Below are positions 9,398-21,734 of a stretch of 64,000 nucleotides of DNA, piece by piece (position 1 is the first letter of the stretch; each line of letters begins with the position of its first letter). The DNA lies in assembly GCA_020091685.1 (NCBI GenBank), contig CM034592.1, positions 37,974,705-38,038,704 of the forward strand. Reading direction: 5' to 3'. Source of the DNA: Lutjanus erythropterus. Taxonomy: Eukaryota; Chordata; Actinopteri; Lutjaniformes; Lutjanidae. Under the pieces are notes generated by a model, which saw only the letters and a list, made by a program, of their open reading frames with translations, did not search any database and was not told where the DNA came from. Position numbers and translations under genes: made by a program.

Positions 9398-11790
9398 CAA
9401 ATATGTTGTTTTCCTTTGGAATACAGTCTCGTGTTTTTTAAGTTGCTGATCAATTGGAAAGTGGTGAAAGAATGGCAATTTGTCAGATAACTCATGCTTA
9501 TGATTTGCTTCCTGGAACACAGCTGTATGACATTTGAGCTTCCCTCCCTAAACATGATGTCAATGAAACATGGGTGCTGCATGAATATGACAAATTGGTA
9601 CTCCCAGTGGCCTGTTGAATTTTATGGAAATTTGCTTTCAGTGAAAAGGCTAGAGGATGTGTAGGAGGATAACTTCTCTGTTATGACCTAAAGCAACATG
9701 TTGAAATCAAGACTGACTTACAGTTTTGTAATGCTGGATTTGGAGGAAATGAATTACATCAGTTCATGACTAATGCCTGGGACAGGCACACGTAAAAAAA
9801 AAAAGCTATATATCTCATAACTCTTTCAATTGATGTACATCCTTCAAAGGCGATAAGGGGGTTGAGGGATATGGGGGTTCAAGGCTGTGAAAACCCAAAC
9901 GACTTCAAAGTCAAAACACATGTTTTTCACTTGGTTTCCCTTAACGCCTTATGAAGTCTGTGGTCTGAACCAAACTGCCTGGTTGGGGCTTTTTTTTTTG
10001 CGGAACTTTGTTCTCTCACGGTCCAAAATGTTAACGTTAGATGGATGGAAACTCAAAATCTTAGGTATGACAGTGATTGTGTTTATCTGCTTATATTTTT
10101 TGGCCCTGACATAGACTGTCAACATCCTTTGAGCGTGCACTGGGATAATCTCTAGCAGCTCGACCCTGAACAGGATAAGCAGTATGGCCAAATGAGGGAT
10201 AGAAGGGAGGTTTTCTTTATCCATATAAAACAAGCTATGAAAATGAAAAAAACAAAATCCTCCTCTGCAGGAATCTCACTCATGGCTTCTTGGAACAGAG
10301 GTTATTATGAACTTTCCAAGCATGCAGTTACAAGCTGTACTCTGGTGCATATTTTATGCTTTTCAAGTTGCTGTTGAAGTTTTTTGAATATGTGTTTTGA
10401 TTAAAAGGAACCAGGGCATGGTCAGAACAAGGCCCTGGCAGAAGAAACCAAATGTTGGCATGGAATATTATTGAGGTTACTCTTTATTGCATATGGTGAG
10501 CTGCACCATGTCATAGTGTGATGTTGTACAGGTTACTCTGCACAACATGCACAAAAAAGAAGGAAATTGTCTCCTCTTTTGAGGTAAAAACCAAATAAAA
10601 AATGTGAATACATAACTGATTTTTTTGAATGCAGACCTTTACATCCATATGTTATCATCATGCTATTAAATCTGAAGAATGTAGTGAAATTGTTTAGTAA
10701 ATTGTGCCCTCTGGTGGAAATTGAGAGGAATGAAAACACTGGACAGAGTTACAGAGACATTAATCTACTGGGAAAATGTTTCAAGACATGAAAGGTAAAG
10801 ACAAAGCCTCTCACAATGTTATATATATATTATAATTATTGCATTGTTATTGTTGAGGGTTTAAGGAAGAATTTAATGTTGTAACCGGGTAACAGAGGGG
10901 ATAATTTTAACAACTTTAGTGGTGGTCAATACAGCTCCAAACTCAGTGAAGTAAAAGTGATAAAAATATAGCATTAGTTATTACATTAGTTAGTAGGTTG
11001 GTTAGTAGATAGTTGATAGATACAGTGTTGACGGATTTTAGTTTTTCACACATTCCCATAGTCAAAAAACATATAATTGCCTTTTGACAGACCTTTTTTA
11101 CATCTTTGGTGTAGTCAAATAGCATTATTGGGTTAACTTGGCTCAATTGTTGGGTATCTATGGGATCAAATAACTTAATCATGATCTCAAGAGTGAAACC
11201 AAGCAAGTAATGTTGTTAATTGCTTGTCTTTATGTACCTAATTAACTATTTAATGTATCTTTTTGGATTTATTTTAAAGTTTTTGTTGTTTCAATTGTCT
11301 GCTCATCTGTGTCTTTAATTTACAGTTGTTTCTTGGAATGTGAAGTATTTTGAGCTTAAGATTTACATGAAAGGTGAGATAAAAATAAATTTAATTATAA
11401 TAATTATTATTTGTTTGTTAAATAAAGAGGGGGTAAAGAGTTAATCGGTGAGTACGCACAAACTCATGTTCTGAAGCCAAAAAACACTGAAAAAAAACTG
11501 CAGATGTTTATTTCCTAGTGGAGGACAACTTTTCAAAAGATAACAAATTTGTTGGGTTGTATTTTGAGGAAATGTGTGTTAAATTATGTGCAAGATACCT
11601 ACAATATTTTCATCCGATCCAAAACGCATATATTGGGTCTTAGGTTTGAATATTTTACTCTGGCTTCAATATAGAGTTGGAACAAACTGATACAGAATAT
11701 ACATTTGATACTGCTATACAGCATGACTTTTAGCAAAATGCTGCACGATGGGAAAGAAAAGGGGAAACCTGTATAACTGTTTAATTACAG
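9398..11790. other. intergenic, no gene recognised
   Basis: AT-rich DNA with short ORFs lacking any recognisable domain. It contains an AT-run at about 10819-10838 and a CTCF-like motif described separately. Confidence 0.5.
10704..10717 (-). promoter_or_regulatory. CTCF-like motif
   Basis: The minus strand reads CCACCAGAGGGCAC, matching the vertebrate CTCF core CCASYAGRKGGCRS at every position. Whether it is bound cannot be told from sequence; such motifs also travel inside repeats. Confidence 0.4.
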
Positions 11791-12235
11791 TGGCAGAAGG
11801 ATACTTAAAATCTGTACTCAATTACAAGTACTGAAATATTACTCAGCTACGAGTAAAATTACTAGTGTTGAAAAAATACTCAAAAGTGTAAAGTATTCTA
11901 CTCAAAAGTTACTCATACATTATCAATAGCAGCAGCTTCCAACACTGTTCTGCTCAGTGGTCAGTCGCTTCTCCAAATCTATGCCTGCTGCAGCTTCTTT
12001 TCTGTCTGTATGTCATGGTTTTTTCATTTGTTTGATCACCTTCTGGATATTAATTCATTTTGCATGCCTACACAGTACTTTATTGTTTTTTTATTTTAAA
12101 AGTAAGTAGATAACATAGTGTAATGCATACTTAAGTATGAGTATAATTACAGACCTGAAAAAAAATACTCATAAAAGTACAAGTACCAAAAAAAGACTTA
12201 ATCAAAGTAACTGAGTAGATGTAATTAGTTATTAT
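11791..12235. mobile_element. miniature element, family E (AAGTAACTGAGTA ends)
   Basis: The left part, CAGTGGCAGAAGGATACTT, 'gtactcaattacaagtactg' and 'aaagtattctactcaaaag', is mirrored at the right by 'agtataattacag', 'aaaagtacaagtacc' and AAAGTAACTGAGTAGATG. This is the layout of a very common fish element built from ACTC/GAGT motifs. The tips are decayed and no duplication is visible. Confidence 0.6.
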
Positions 12236-12384
12236 TTTATATGTACATGTGGTTTTGCTTATGTACTTATTCAATATATTTGTTTAGGTACTGCATGTAA
12301 GTAATTTGCTACCAACTTGCGGCAGCCTTTGTGTACAGGCTTACTTGAAAAGAAAATTTCCTTTGAAAAACTTAGACATAACAC

Positions 12385-12388
12385 AAAA
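12385..12388 (-). terminator. pol III terminator of tRNA-Pro
   Basis: A TTTT run on the minus strand begins five bases after the discriminator base of the tRNA gene, the usual RNA polymerase III stop. Confidence 0.8.
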
Positions 12389-12392
12389 CGGA

Positions 12393-12464
12393 GGGCTCGT
12401 CCGGGATTTGAACCCGGGACCTCTCGCACCCTAAGCGAGAATCATACCCCTAGACCAACGAGCC
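12393..12464 (-). tRNA. tRNA-Pro (AGG)
   Basis: Read on the minus strand from 12464, the sequence folds into a full cloverleaf. The acceptor stem is GGCTCGT paired with ACGAGCC, the D arm carries the A box TGGTCTAGGGG, and the anticodon stem TCTCGC/GCGAGA closes the loop TTAGGGT, giving anticodon AGG. The T arm CCGGGTTCAAATCCCGG carries B box GGTTCAAATCC, and the discriminator base is C. There is no intron. The gene matches, as far as I recall, the vertebrate tRNA-Pro-AGG consensus throughout, so it is probably functional. A pol III T4 terminator follows at 12388-12385. It is a solitary gene in this window. Confidence 0.97.
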
Positions 12465-13777
12465 ACGTGACAACATAACTCACGGTTACAAACAGAAAGC
12501 TGAATAGTTACAGTAAAGTTGACCAAATGGCCAACATGAACATGTACTGTCTATTGTTTGTCTGTGTCCAACACACATTTTTTGTCAGTTGCTCACTATT
12601 AGCCTGCAGGACCCTGAAGCTTTATCATGACCAACTTAAGACTGAATGGAAACTGTGCAGTTTGGTGCAATTCCAACGGTTTAACGGTCGAGTCAAAACT
12701 TAAGTACGCCACACTAAACGTAGGATTAACTGACATGAATGCCTGTCCGAGCAAAATTACTGTCCATTAGCTACAACAACTTCGGGTGAATTCTATGTCC
12801 TCTTACCTCGGTTGACTGATGTCGTGGCTGGTGTCAAACTTTTGTGGTTTTGGGTGTAACTTTGTGGTTTTTGTCCTACGACAGAAAACAAATTGTGAAA
12901 CAGGGTAGAGTCAAGACGCAGAGGAGCATTCACATTAGGAGAAACGGACGGGACGGATGCACTGGGGACACAGGTAAAGGCAGGGACGACAACACCAGAT
13001 TTCTCTTTAACTTGATTAATCTGTGTTTTGTGGCAAAGTTAAACGTTGAGAGATAATTAGTACCCACCGAAAACACGTGTGACTTCGGATTAGTTATGTG
13101 TTGAATTAACGGTCGGACCTGTGGAATGTTCGACAGAAAGGACCGTTATTTTAAAATTAACACACTGTTTTTACGTCACTTAACAGCCGCCAGAGGTCGT
13201 CGCGCGCTGTCCAGAAGAAGCTGCGGGAGGAAGCAGAGGATCCCAACGACGCGAGAGGTCTCACTCCGTCTTACTTCCGTCTTCGTTTAAATCCCGGTTG
13301 AGACAAAACTGCCCGAGCTGTTCCTCTGTGTCTGTCTCAATATATATATATATACTTTAATAGAATTAATGATCACTGAATTGGTTCATCAGTTAGTTTT
13401 TCATTGTCCTCAAACTATTTTGTTTGACTGTTTTAACTGCTGTCCTCAGTTTGTCTTTTTATTGTTTATTTCATGCCTGGAGCAAAACATTTGAAATAAA
13501 AATAATTTCAAAAAATACCATATGAGAATCTTACTTTGTAATCATGAATATACTTTAGTACAACATTTTCCCCTTTCCTCAAACCAATGTAGGCCACAAA
13601 AATGCAAAATAAATAAATAAATAATAATAATGATGACAACTGTGCTGAAACAAAATATACAGTGGCTTATAACATTTTTTGAGACTTTATATATGTGAAT
13701 TATCTTTGATTTCATAATTATTTGTATGAGTCCATACCCCAGAAAAAATAGTGTCAGCTTTATTGTTAATTATTTAA
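12465..13777. other. intergenic with a CpG-richer core
   Basis: From about 12890 to 13320 CG dinucleotides are much denser than in the flanks ('cgtcgcgcgctgtcc', 'gacgcgagag'). This could be a small unmethylated island or promoter. An ATG-less frame reads RAVQKKLREEAEDPN near 13200-13250, but I recognise no protein. Short (AT)n at 13340-13354 and (AAAT)n at about 13610-13625 follow. No gene is called. Confidence 0.35.
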
Positions 13778-14104
13778 AGCCGCAACAAGGAGTTTTTAAT
13801 TAGTTATGCATCAGTCTCGATTTAACACTGTTTACAGAAGTAACCAAGGTCATCTGGAAGATGATCAGCCATTTATGTATTCTTCATGTCTGCCACCAGG
13901 TTGGATTCTCCTTAAAATCAGATGAAAGAAGACTGTCTTCGTATTTTGGCAGGAAAAGTTACAGTGAGTAGCATGATAGTCATTTAAAAAAAATACAGGA
14001 GAAGGTTTTTCTTTAGATAATTTTGTTTTTGATGGTAGATTTTGTGGCTATTACAGTAGAAACACTACTGATTTCGTCCACAGGAGCCTCCAAAACTTGT
14101 AGCT
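13778..14104. mobile_element. TTAA-flanked MITE, family B, copy 1 (327 bp)
   Basis: The left end AGCCGCAACAAGG and right end inverted AGCTACAAG abut TTAA tetranucleotides at 13774-13777 and 14105-14108. TTAA duplications are characteristic of piggyBac-type transposition. The interior blocks 'gattctccttaaaatcagatgaaag', 'gttacagtgagtag' and 'gtccacaggagcctccaaaac' recur at 19586-19796 and 59118-59425. No coding capacity. Confidence 0.75.
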
Positions 14105-14874
14105 TTAAATACACATTATGGAGGGAAATACACTGACATAAAGATCAAAGATGATAAAGTATCAATTACATTATAAGAATTATCTTCATTTACAGTCAGT
14201 GAGGGAGACACACATCAACCACAGAGGATTAAACTGTTTGTTGAGGCTGACACTTTCATTAGACTGGTTCATTAACTGATCCATTAAACTCACATTATCG
14301 TGGGCTTTAAAGATCAATGGTTGCAAATAAACACAATGCGTGCCGTAGAGCAGCTTTAACTGATTGCAAATACGATTTCCCTTAAAGGCTGACGACCACG
14401 TGTGACACCTGATGGCTGTGAAGCACAGGGGTAGGAAAAGCAGGTCACTGATGTCATGCATATTGATGACGCCTGATGTCATCAGTGCACATTGCTGATT
14501 GCTGTTACGTGAATTAGCTGCTCTAGTTGGCTGACAATTTTATTGGAATTTTAGATGCCTGTACACATGAATGATTTCCTATCAGAGCCATGTGATAGAG
14601 CTTGTCCATTCCAACAAACTGAAAGTCATGTTAACATCAGGATGAACAAATTTAATTTTACTCATGAGTTACTACCAATTCTAACAGAAAAAAAGGAGAT
14701 TTAATGTAAGGTGTAAAATATATCAACATGTACTAATCACCATTTATAATATAATTATCTGTTTCTTTAAAAAGTATAGACTCATATACACACAATCCCT
14801 TTCAATCATCACTTATGTCACTCCTTATCTGCAGAGATCCTGCCCTCTGCCTGCATTTCCATTTTTTATCCTTT

Positions 14875-14919
<45 letters not shown>

Positions 14920-15697
14920 CTGTGCGTGGGACCTTTCACCAACCCAGACTGTTGGTATTTGATACCCTGATGTATTTATGAACCTTTATGAAAAGTTTAA
15001 AACTGTGTATGCTGAAAATGTCAAGTAAAATAGTACTGCCAAAGCAAAGTATATGAATCTGGTAATTTGATACGCTGATTTGCCAAATGAAACTTTTAAC
15101 TATTTTAAAAGTAGGATATGCTGATAGTGGTTAAATGCTAGTTATATTTTAACAAATATCTGATGAAGCTGGCAGGTATAAATGCTGCCAATAGAGAAGA
15201 CAAAGTAAGCTCATGTGGGCTCACTATTTGGCAAGCAGCATGTTCGTGTCGTTTTTATCTAATGTGTTGTAGAAGCTTATTAATGATATATAAAATATTT
15301 ACAACCTAATAAATAACTTATTTATAAACATCATCAATAAGCATAGTCTTATAAAAATGGTACCTACTTTTGTAACAAGAGTTTTTGGTTGAAAAAGTAA
15401 AGATGGGTGTCAAAAACCACAGAGTAGGATTTTGCAGACCAGTATGTGATTTTTTTTTTCTTTTTAACTGAGTGAGTCATCTGTTAAATAGACAATCTTT
15501 GATTTAATTGGTGGAATAGGTGACACTTTTCCATTCACACCCACTTTGTTATTGCTGTTTGTTTTCATGAGACTGAACTTGGTTATTTTCACATTCAGTG
15601 GCTTTGAAACAGCATACCCTTTGTTTGTGTGAGCATTACTGCATTCTTGAAACTACAAGTAAAAACTGCTCTCAAGGATGCAAAGAAAAGATATTTT
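14105..15697. other. intergenic, no gene recognised
   Basis: Apart from the GT microsatellite, no repeat or gene is evident. This is the downstream side of the uroguanylin-like gene. Confidence 0.5.
14880..14914. repeat. (GT)n microsatellite
   Basis: About seventeen uninterrupted GT units follow a short T run, then an imperfect 'tatgtgtctgtg' tail. Confidence 0.95.
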
Positions 15698-15703
15698 TTT
15701 TAT
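15698..15703 (-). promoter_or_regulatory. candidate poly(A) signal of uroguanylin-like gene
   Basis: This is the first AATAAA on the minus strand after the stop at 16064, implying a 3' UTR of about 370 nt. A second AATAAA lies at 15713-15718. No transcript end can be seen directly. Confidence 0.4.
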
Positions 15704-16063
15704 TATTTTCATTTTATTATCATCAAGAAGGTGCACCAAATTCAATAAATTAACAGCTCAATATGAAAGCAATAATATTCAAACACTGCAGAAGTTTATG
15801 ACACTTAACTGACAAGGGACTACGTTCTAATAGCATCTACCAAAACCTATAAAAATGTTGCATGGCTGGTTTTATGTATCTATTAAAATGCACTACATTG
15901 ATCGCTGAGCCTGGAGACCCACTGGGCTTGGTTGCTGGGTGAAAGGTTGTGTTTTTGTTGACATCCACGGATGCTTCATACATATAGATGTGGAGGAACT
16001 ATGGAGGAAGACGCCCTTGGAGGCTCTCGCTCGATGTGTTTGTTCATGTAGCAGATGGCAACC

Positions 16064-18587
16064 TCAATGCAGACACCCAAAGCAGGCGGGGTTGGCACAT
16101 ATTTCACAAGGATCCGAAGGCGTGATGATATACACTGTAAGGTTCAAGAGGAAAAAGAAATATAAATATTCATCTGACCTAAAAGATGTTTTTGTACCTC
16201 CTGGGGCCAGCTTTTCAGTTGTAAGAAATACTGCTAATACTGATAAGACGATGCATATCCGAATATATCTCAATATGGCAACAAGGGTGCCATCTGCATC
16301 TAATAAGCTTTAATGGTCCCCAGAGACTGTGTTTGCACAGCTTTCCACAGGCCTCTTGTCTGGTATTATTATTCTAGAGCCACTTAATAGTGCAGCAGTT
16401 GCAGGATGTGCATAACACAATGTGTAAACAGTGACCTCCTTAGTGATCCCGTGTCTGTCTTTAATCTCAAGTCTGAAAGAGGGCGAATGCCTGATAAGAC
16501 TGACATTAAACAGCGTTTCTAAGAACCTGTTTGCAAGGCTGCTTCATTTCTGAATTTGACAAAACTTAATTGTTGACACTGATGCTTGATGAACAGGTAG
16601 TTCAGCAGGTGGCGGGTGGGTCAGCAGGTTGTGTATTCAACAAATAGTTTGACATTTAGGGAAACGTGTTTACTTGCTTTCTTGCCAAGAGTTAGATGAG
16701 AAAATTCACCCAGCTTTTATGTCCTTACAGATTCTTGTACAGATACAACTCATTGATTAGTAAGCTTGATGCCTATGGCACACTAATCAAACACTCTTCA
16801 ACAACAGGGAACAAATAATGTTGGCGGCTTTATGTGTTTTTAAAACTAACTGCATCGCCAACAATTTAAAACAAAGACAAACGGCCATGGTTCACCAAAC
16901 AAACATCAGTGTTTGTTGGAGAATGTTTGATTGGTGTGCTGTGGGCTTAAGAGATATGGCAGGTGAATTTTATCACCATTGAAGAAGCGTTATTTCCACC
17001 CAAAGACTGTTCTGACTAATCTACTCTACTGTGTTGTTATGGGCTAGATACTGCCAGTTGGGACAAATTAAGCAAGGAGGTTGTGGTGGATAAACCAGTC
17101 AAACACAGGACTCTTTTTTAGACTTGGTTGACTTATTCATTCCTAATTTTCTCTTTAAAAAAATATATTTTCAATTTTCAGTTTAGGTAGGTTTAGGCAC
17201 AAAACTGCTTGGGTTGGTTTAGGAAAAGTTTATGGTTAAATAGATGGGCTTTCTGGCAATCACAACAACACACTGGGAATAATACATTGGAGTTTCCTTC
17301 CGATTCCACTCTGAGTGCCAAGCTAACAGCTGCACTTTATGATGTAGCCTCTTGTAAACATTGTTCTGGGTGCAGCCAAAGCCTGATATGGCTTATCTGT
17401 CTGTGCTATAAAGCTCCACTGTTAAACACATCAATGAACTTGTGAAATATTCCTTTTTTTTAATAATGAACATGGATATGAAATCAGTCAGACGTAGCCT
17501 ACACTGTGATGGTATCATAAATACCCGATATCGGATCTTTTTGTTTTGGATCTTGCTTCAGTCCTGCAGTAGTTCTTCCTTTCTGTGATTAAGCAGATGC
17601 CCAAACTGTCACTATAACACAACTTCTTAATACGCCTCTGTGATGTGCTGTTTAGACACCAATAGTTTTGTCTGTCACATTTACAAAATATCAGAACATT
17701 AGAGAGAGACTTTGTAATGACTTTGTAATTTTGTTGTCTCGTTGTCTTGCAGTAGCGCAATGTCTGTAAAGAATCTAGAGCAACATGTAATATAATGCCA
17801 TAATTTATTTGTGCCGGAACAAACCTAATGTCCTATATTTCACATCTATTATTTCCACATTTGGTATTTGTACCTTCTTCACTCCATCTTACCTAGTCTG
17901 GAAAAAATGATGCCGGCTCCTTTCCCTTGACACACCGGCCGGAAGATCTGCGGCAGGAGAGGGTCGGCGCAAACGGCCACGACGCTCGTCTCAGCGAGGT
18001 GAGGGCTAACGTTGTCGTCCAAATCCATCAGACCCTTCAGCTCCTTCGCCGCCTCCAAGGGGAAGCTGCTGTCTCCAACCTGCAGGAGAACGGACAAGAA
18101 GCCGTTTGAAGCACAAAGAGAAAAATCTGACGCAATTAAAATCAAAATAGCAGGTGCTTTGAATTTAGAGAGAGATTATGGTGTGTAGGTGTTGTAATGG
18201 GAAAGATAAGAGGTGCGAGGGCTGAAAGTAACTCAGTGTGATCTCAGGTTTGAACTGGAAGAGAGGAGCGGATAGCCACTTTAGTGAGAGAACCTGACTG
18301 GACTGAACAATTGTCTTGTTAGAGGATGTGTAGCAGGTCCTCTGATCAGCCTTAAACTGGCCTGACAACATCTGGATTTTCCAAAAAAACCCAACTATTT
18401 CTAAGATGCATTTAGAAAATAAAGGATAAAGCATAGTTTAAAGAGAGAAACCAACCAAATAGCCTGGATGATAAGATAAAAAGGGTCAACAATATCAAGA
18501 ACAAGTGATACTCACCTTAACCTGCACACCTGAAGCTCCACTGCACACACACAGCGCCAAAGCAAGGACAACACCGAGCACTCTCAT
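16064..18587 (-). CDS. guca2b: prepro-uroguanylin-like peptide hormone, three exons
   Basis: Coding exons are 18587-18516, 18079-17893 and 16134-16064, together 330 nt (109 residues plus stop). Introns have GT/AG borders and phases 0 and 1; intron 2 is about 1.76 kb. Residues 1-20 are a signal peptide (MRVLGVVLALALCVCSGASG). Residues 21-90 are the prosegment, with the family's GDSSFPLEAAKELKGL block and the conserved cysteine pair C61 and C74. The hormone ends PSDPCEICANPACFGCLH; by family, C96 pairs with C104 and C99 with C107. Uroguanylins are secreted by gut and kidney epithelium and activate guanylate cyclase C, raising cGMP and driving chloride and water secretion. The C-terminal Leu after the last Cys favours uroguanylin over guanylin. 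Unusual points are Pro102 and Phe105 (normally Ala/Val and Thr) and an extra terminal His. The frame and splice sites are intact. Renoguanylin is the alternative. Confidence 0.9.
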
Positions 18588-18665
18588 TTTCAGATGATGC
18601 AAAACGCTTTTCAGTTTGTTTCAGAGGAGTGTTTCTTCTGTGGTGTCTGCATATCTGCTCGGCCT

Positions 18666-18706
18666 CTTATAAGGAGTCTGCACAGATTAGTGAGTGATTT
18701 ATTAAC
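18666..18706 (-). promoter_or_regulatory. promoter of uroguanylin-like gene: TATA box and HNF-1-like site
   Basis: On the minus strand CTTATAAG (18673-18666) lies 79 bases upstream of the ATG, placing the transcription start near 18640 and giving a short leader. Just upstream, GTTAATAAATCAC (18706-18694) matches the HNF-1 consensus GTTAATNATTAAC at 10 of 12 defined positions. HNF-1 is a known activator of mammalian guanylin-family genes in intestine; the use here is inferred. Confidence 0.6.
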
Positions 18707-18707
18707 A

Positions 18708-19585
18708 AACACAAATGGCAGGGTGGGGGGAGTAAAGGTTGAGGGGAGCACTGACCTGAGCGATCAAAGATAACCAAAGACTGGCTGACTTTAAGTGCAC
18801 TGGATCCTCTTTTTGAGTTTATAACCAATAAATTTGTTTATAACCTCTATCTCTGTTGTTTCCTCCGTCAGCACAATATTTCATTACTGACTTTGGGTTT
18901 TATTCCAACGCGTCCAACGCCTCAGCGCCGCCTAATAAATCTCATCCCTGTCTCTCTCCCACAGATATTCGTCACAGAGCTGTCTGATAAGGAGGCGGTC
19001 ATATACGTACAGAGCTTATCCATATAGGTCAGTCATTTTAACGGCTGCGAGGTTTGCAGATGATGACGTTTTCCAAGTGCAAATGGCAACTCTTTTTGAC
19101 TTTGGTGACGCAGTCAGAAAAACGCACAATGATGCAAAGTTTGCAAAGTTGTAGAACATAATCTATTTTATTAAAAATTAAAATAGTGTTTGTTGAATTA
19201 TGGCAATCTTTTGGGGAAAAAATCAATACTAGTATTTCAAAATTCAGTGTATTAAAAATGATACCACAGCAAAAAGAAAAAATACACAAACTAGGATTTC
19301 TTCTTTTAAATTATTAATAACGTGCACATAGTGCTGACGCTGAAAAAGTCACTGAACACTGAACAGTTTTGCTGTGTTGCAAACCAAATTTCAGGCAGAA
19401 CAATAAAGACTGACCTGCTCTAGATCCAGTGCTTGCAGTACTATCAAACGTTAGTATTGTATTGTTTTTATGTGAATGAAACTAAAAACTTCTCATGGAC
19501 CCCCAGTCTAAGTCTCATCAGTTTAATACTGATCCCTCTATATGACCTGCATAAGCAAACGTTTTGATATTGTTATTTTTAATCT
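18708..19585. other. intergenic, nothing recognised
   Basis: Upstream flank of the uroguanylin-like gene. No gene or repeat is identified. Confidence 0.45.
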
Positions 19586-19796
19586 GGATCGGATTCTCCC
19601 TGGAATCAGGTGAAACAATTTAAGGCAAAGATTTTTCCAGGCAAAAGTTGCAGTGAGTAGACAGTTAAAAATAAGCAGGAGGATATTTGTCTTGAAATAA
19701 TTCTATTTTTGACATTAAATGATAATTAAAACACTAATGTTTTTGTCCAGAGGGGCCTCCAAAGTCAACACAACATGAAAGTTCCTTGTAGCGGCG
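19586..19796. mobile_element. TTAA-type MITE, family B, copy 2 (5' truncated)
   Basis: It begins within the family at 'ggattctccctggaatcaggtga' and continues through 'gttgcagtgagtag', 'tgtccagaggggcctccaaagtcaac' and CTTGTAGCGGCG, ending at a TTAA (19797-19800). The left half of the family is missing. Confidence 0.65.
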
Positions 19797-19800
19797 TTAA

Positions 19801-20481
19801 GTCAACTTTGGTGATTGACAAGGAGCGGCACTTTCCCAAAGTTGGACGGCAGATAAGGGTCAAATCTATGACGTCACTGTGAGTCACAGTCTGAAGCTCC
19901 TCCATCAGTAATAGATTATCCTGACTGTGTGAACTCAGTGACATTGTTTCATTAGTCACATCAAAGTCATAAAATCAACATATTTTGGCAGGTTAATTGA
20001 ATTATGGAAAAGAAGAAATCCAGGCTTCAACATTTTAAAATGTCTTTAATATAAATTTGAGACAAACTTTGCTCATTTGTATTTTGGACAGATAAAATGG
20101 ACTGTTTCAGACTGAGGGTGGTGTTGGAAAAAAATGCAAAATACAAAAAGTCCCCACTTGTTCACTGGTCACACATTAACCAAAAAATAAACTATCCCAC
20201 TATTCATGGGAAATGTGTTGGTTTTGTGTACAATTAGTTAATAAAGAAACAATGGTAAAATAAAAAAAATGCCTTATGGGCCTAATTTGTTTCTAATTTC
20301 AGTACAACACAAAAAATGGAATAAAAGTATAATTACTTGAATGATAAAAGCTGAACTACTAACAAGCAATTGAAAACGTAGTTAAACTACTAGTTTAATT
20401 ACATGTAGTCACTGTTCACCAAAACTTTACCCTAACCCTAAACATATGACTACTTGCCTCACCCTAACACCTACCTTGAAG
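19801..20481. other. intergenic, nothing recognised
   Basis: AT-rich. A short ccctaaccctaa stretch near 20431 is too short to be telomeric. Confidence 0.45.
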
Positions 20482-20772
20482 CAGTGGTTCCCAGAAGTTT
20501 TTTGGCGTGCGCCTCTTCAGAATCCGAAAAAAGTTTACGGCCCCCTTCCTCAAAATGATGATCAATCCTTCACAGTAACTGAGGAGGCAACTCATAGAAA
20601 AGGATTCAAGCTGAATTTTGGTGAAATAAAGGTCAGCATGATAGCATCAGAAGACTCTTGTTTGTTTATTTCCCCACAAAATCATTTTCAATTTGTCTCG
20701 CTTTATATTTTTTCTCTGGTCATCCAGGCCCCCAACTGAAGTGGCTCTGCAGCCCCCCACTTTGGGAACCAG
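20482..20772. mobile_element. decayed DNA element (CAGTGGTTCCC ends)
   Basis: It opens with CAGTGGTTCCCAGAAGTTTTT and closes with CTTTGGGAACCAGC, which are inverted tips of a widespread hAT-type terminal motif. It keeps 'ggcccccttcctcaaaatga' and 'cagccccccactttgggaacc', as in related fish copies. No target duplication survives. Confidence 0.5.
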
Positions 20773-21734
20773 CAAACTACTTTTTTCAGCTGAAAATCAA
20801 TGTATTTGGGCTTTTAGTTGTGTTGATTGATTCAGGTCTAAATGGTGACATTTTAGTATTGAATTCAATATATTGTGTTATATAAATATGCCCTCTACTG
20901 TTTGAAACCTGGCTATTGTAAATTAATTTTCCTATTGGCTGATGCGGTGGCTACATTTTCTCCTTCGACTGATGATCCCATGATGAAACACAGAGGCTTT
21001 CACACTGAAGGTGAAGTTAGTTTTAAGTTTGGATATTTGACAGACAGATCCAGCAGCATCCTATCAAATATCCAACATAAAGCTTCACTGCGGTGCCTAG
21101 ATCTACATACTGACGCTCCCCCACAGAGACACAGACACCAGAGAGCCTCTCTGAGACTCTAACAGTTAGCTCAGGTACAACACAGGTAGACTACCACACA
21201 GAAAGGGCCATGAATGTGCAAAGCTCCAGTGGACTGAGTGTGTTTCCAGCGCGGTTGCAGATAGCGGCTGCTCATAGCTGGTTAGCTCTGATGGCGTTGG
21301 CTCTGACTACCAGCTGTCTCATCATGAGGCCACACCCCCTACAGTGGTTGGCATTTTTTTAAATTTTTTTTGCAATTATGCAATGGATGGACTTAGGCTC
21401 AGACCTGTGGTTAAACGTACACCTACACTCCTGATCCAAAAACCTGCCCATTCCCAGTTGGGGACACAGGTTTTGTCCCAAATTGCACAAACTGTCCCCC
21501 AATTAACTGGTCTTTAGTCTGAAATGTGTCTTCAAAGATAGCTTAAGTCAGACAGACTGACACACACACAGACACAGCTGTTAATGAAAAACCATAAAGT
21601 AAATAGAAAGTATTGTTAGGAAAATCTATAAAGACTGGAGACTTTCTTTGGTTTTCATTGACTATGCATTATATAACTCTGGGCTTATTAGACTGGGAGG
21701 ACATTCAAACACATAACGTCAGTGAAGCCTTAAA
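20773..21734. other. intergenic, no gene recognised
   Basis: Short ORFs only. The region 21120-21330 is somewhat GC-richer but shows no coding or promoter signature. Confidence 0.4.

Noticed and set aside
16135-16273. ATG-initiated frame leading into the uroguanylin peptide (MRYIRICIVLSVLAVF)
   Set aside because: Looks like a signal peptide, but it is upstream of a good acceptor at 16135 and lacks the prosegment; exons at 18.6 and 18.0 kb supply the real N-terminus in phase.
20425-20445. Telomere-like ccctaaccctaa
   Set aside because: Only two units; no array.
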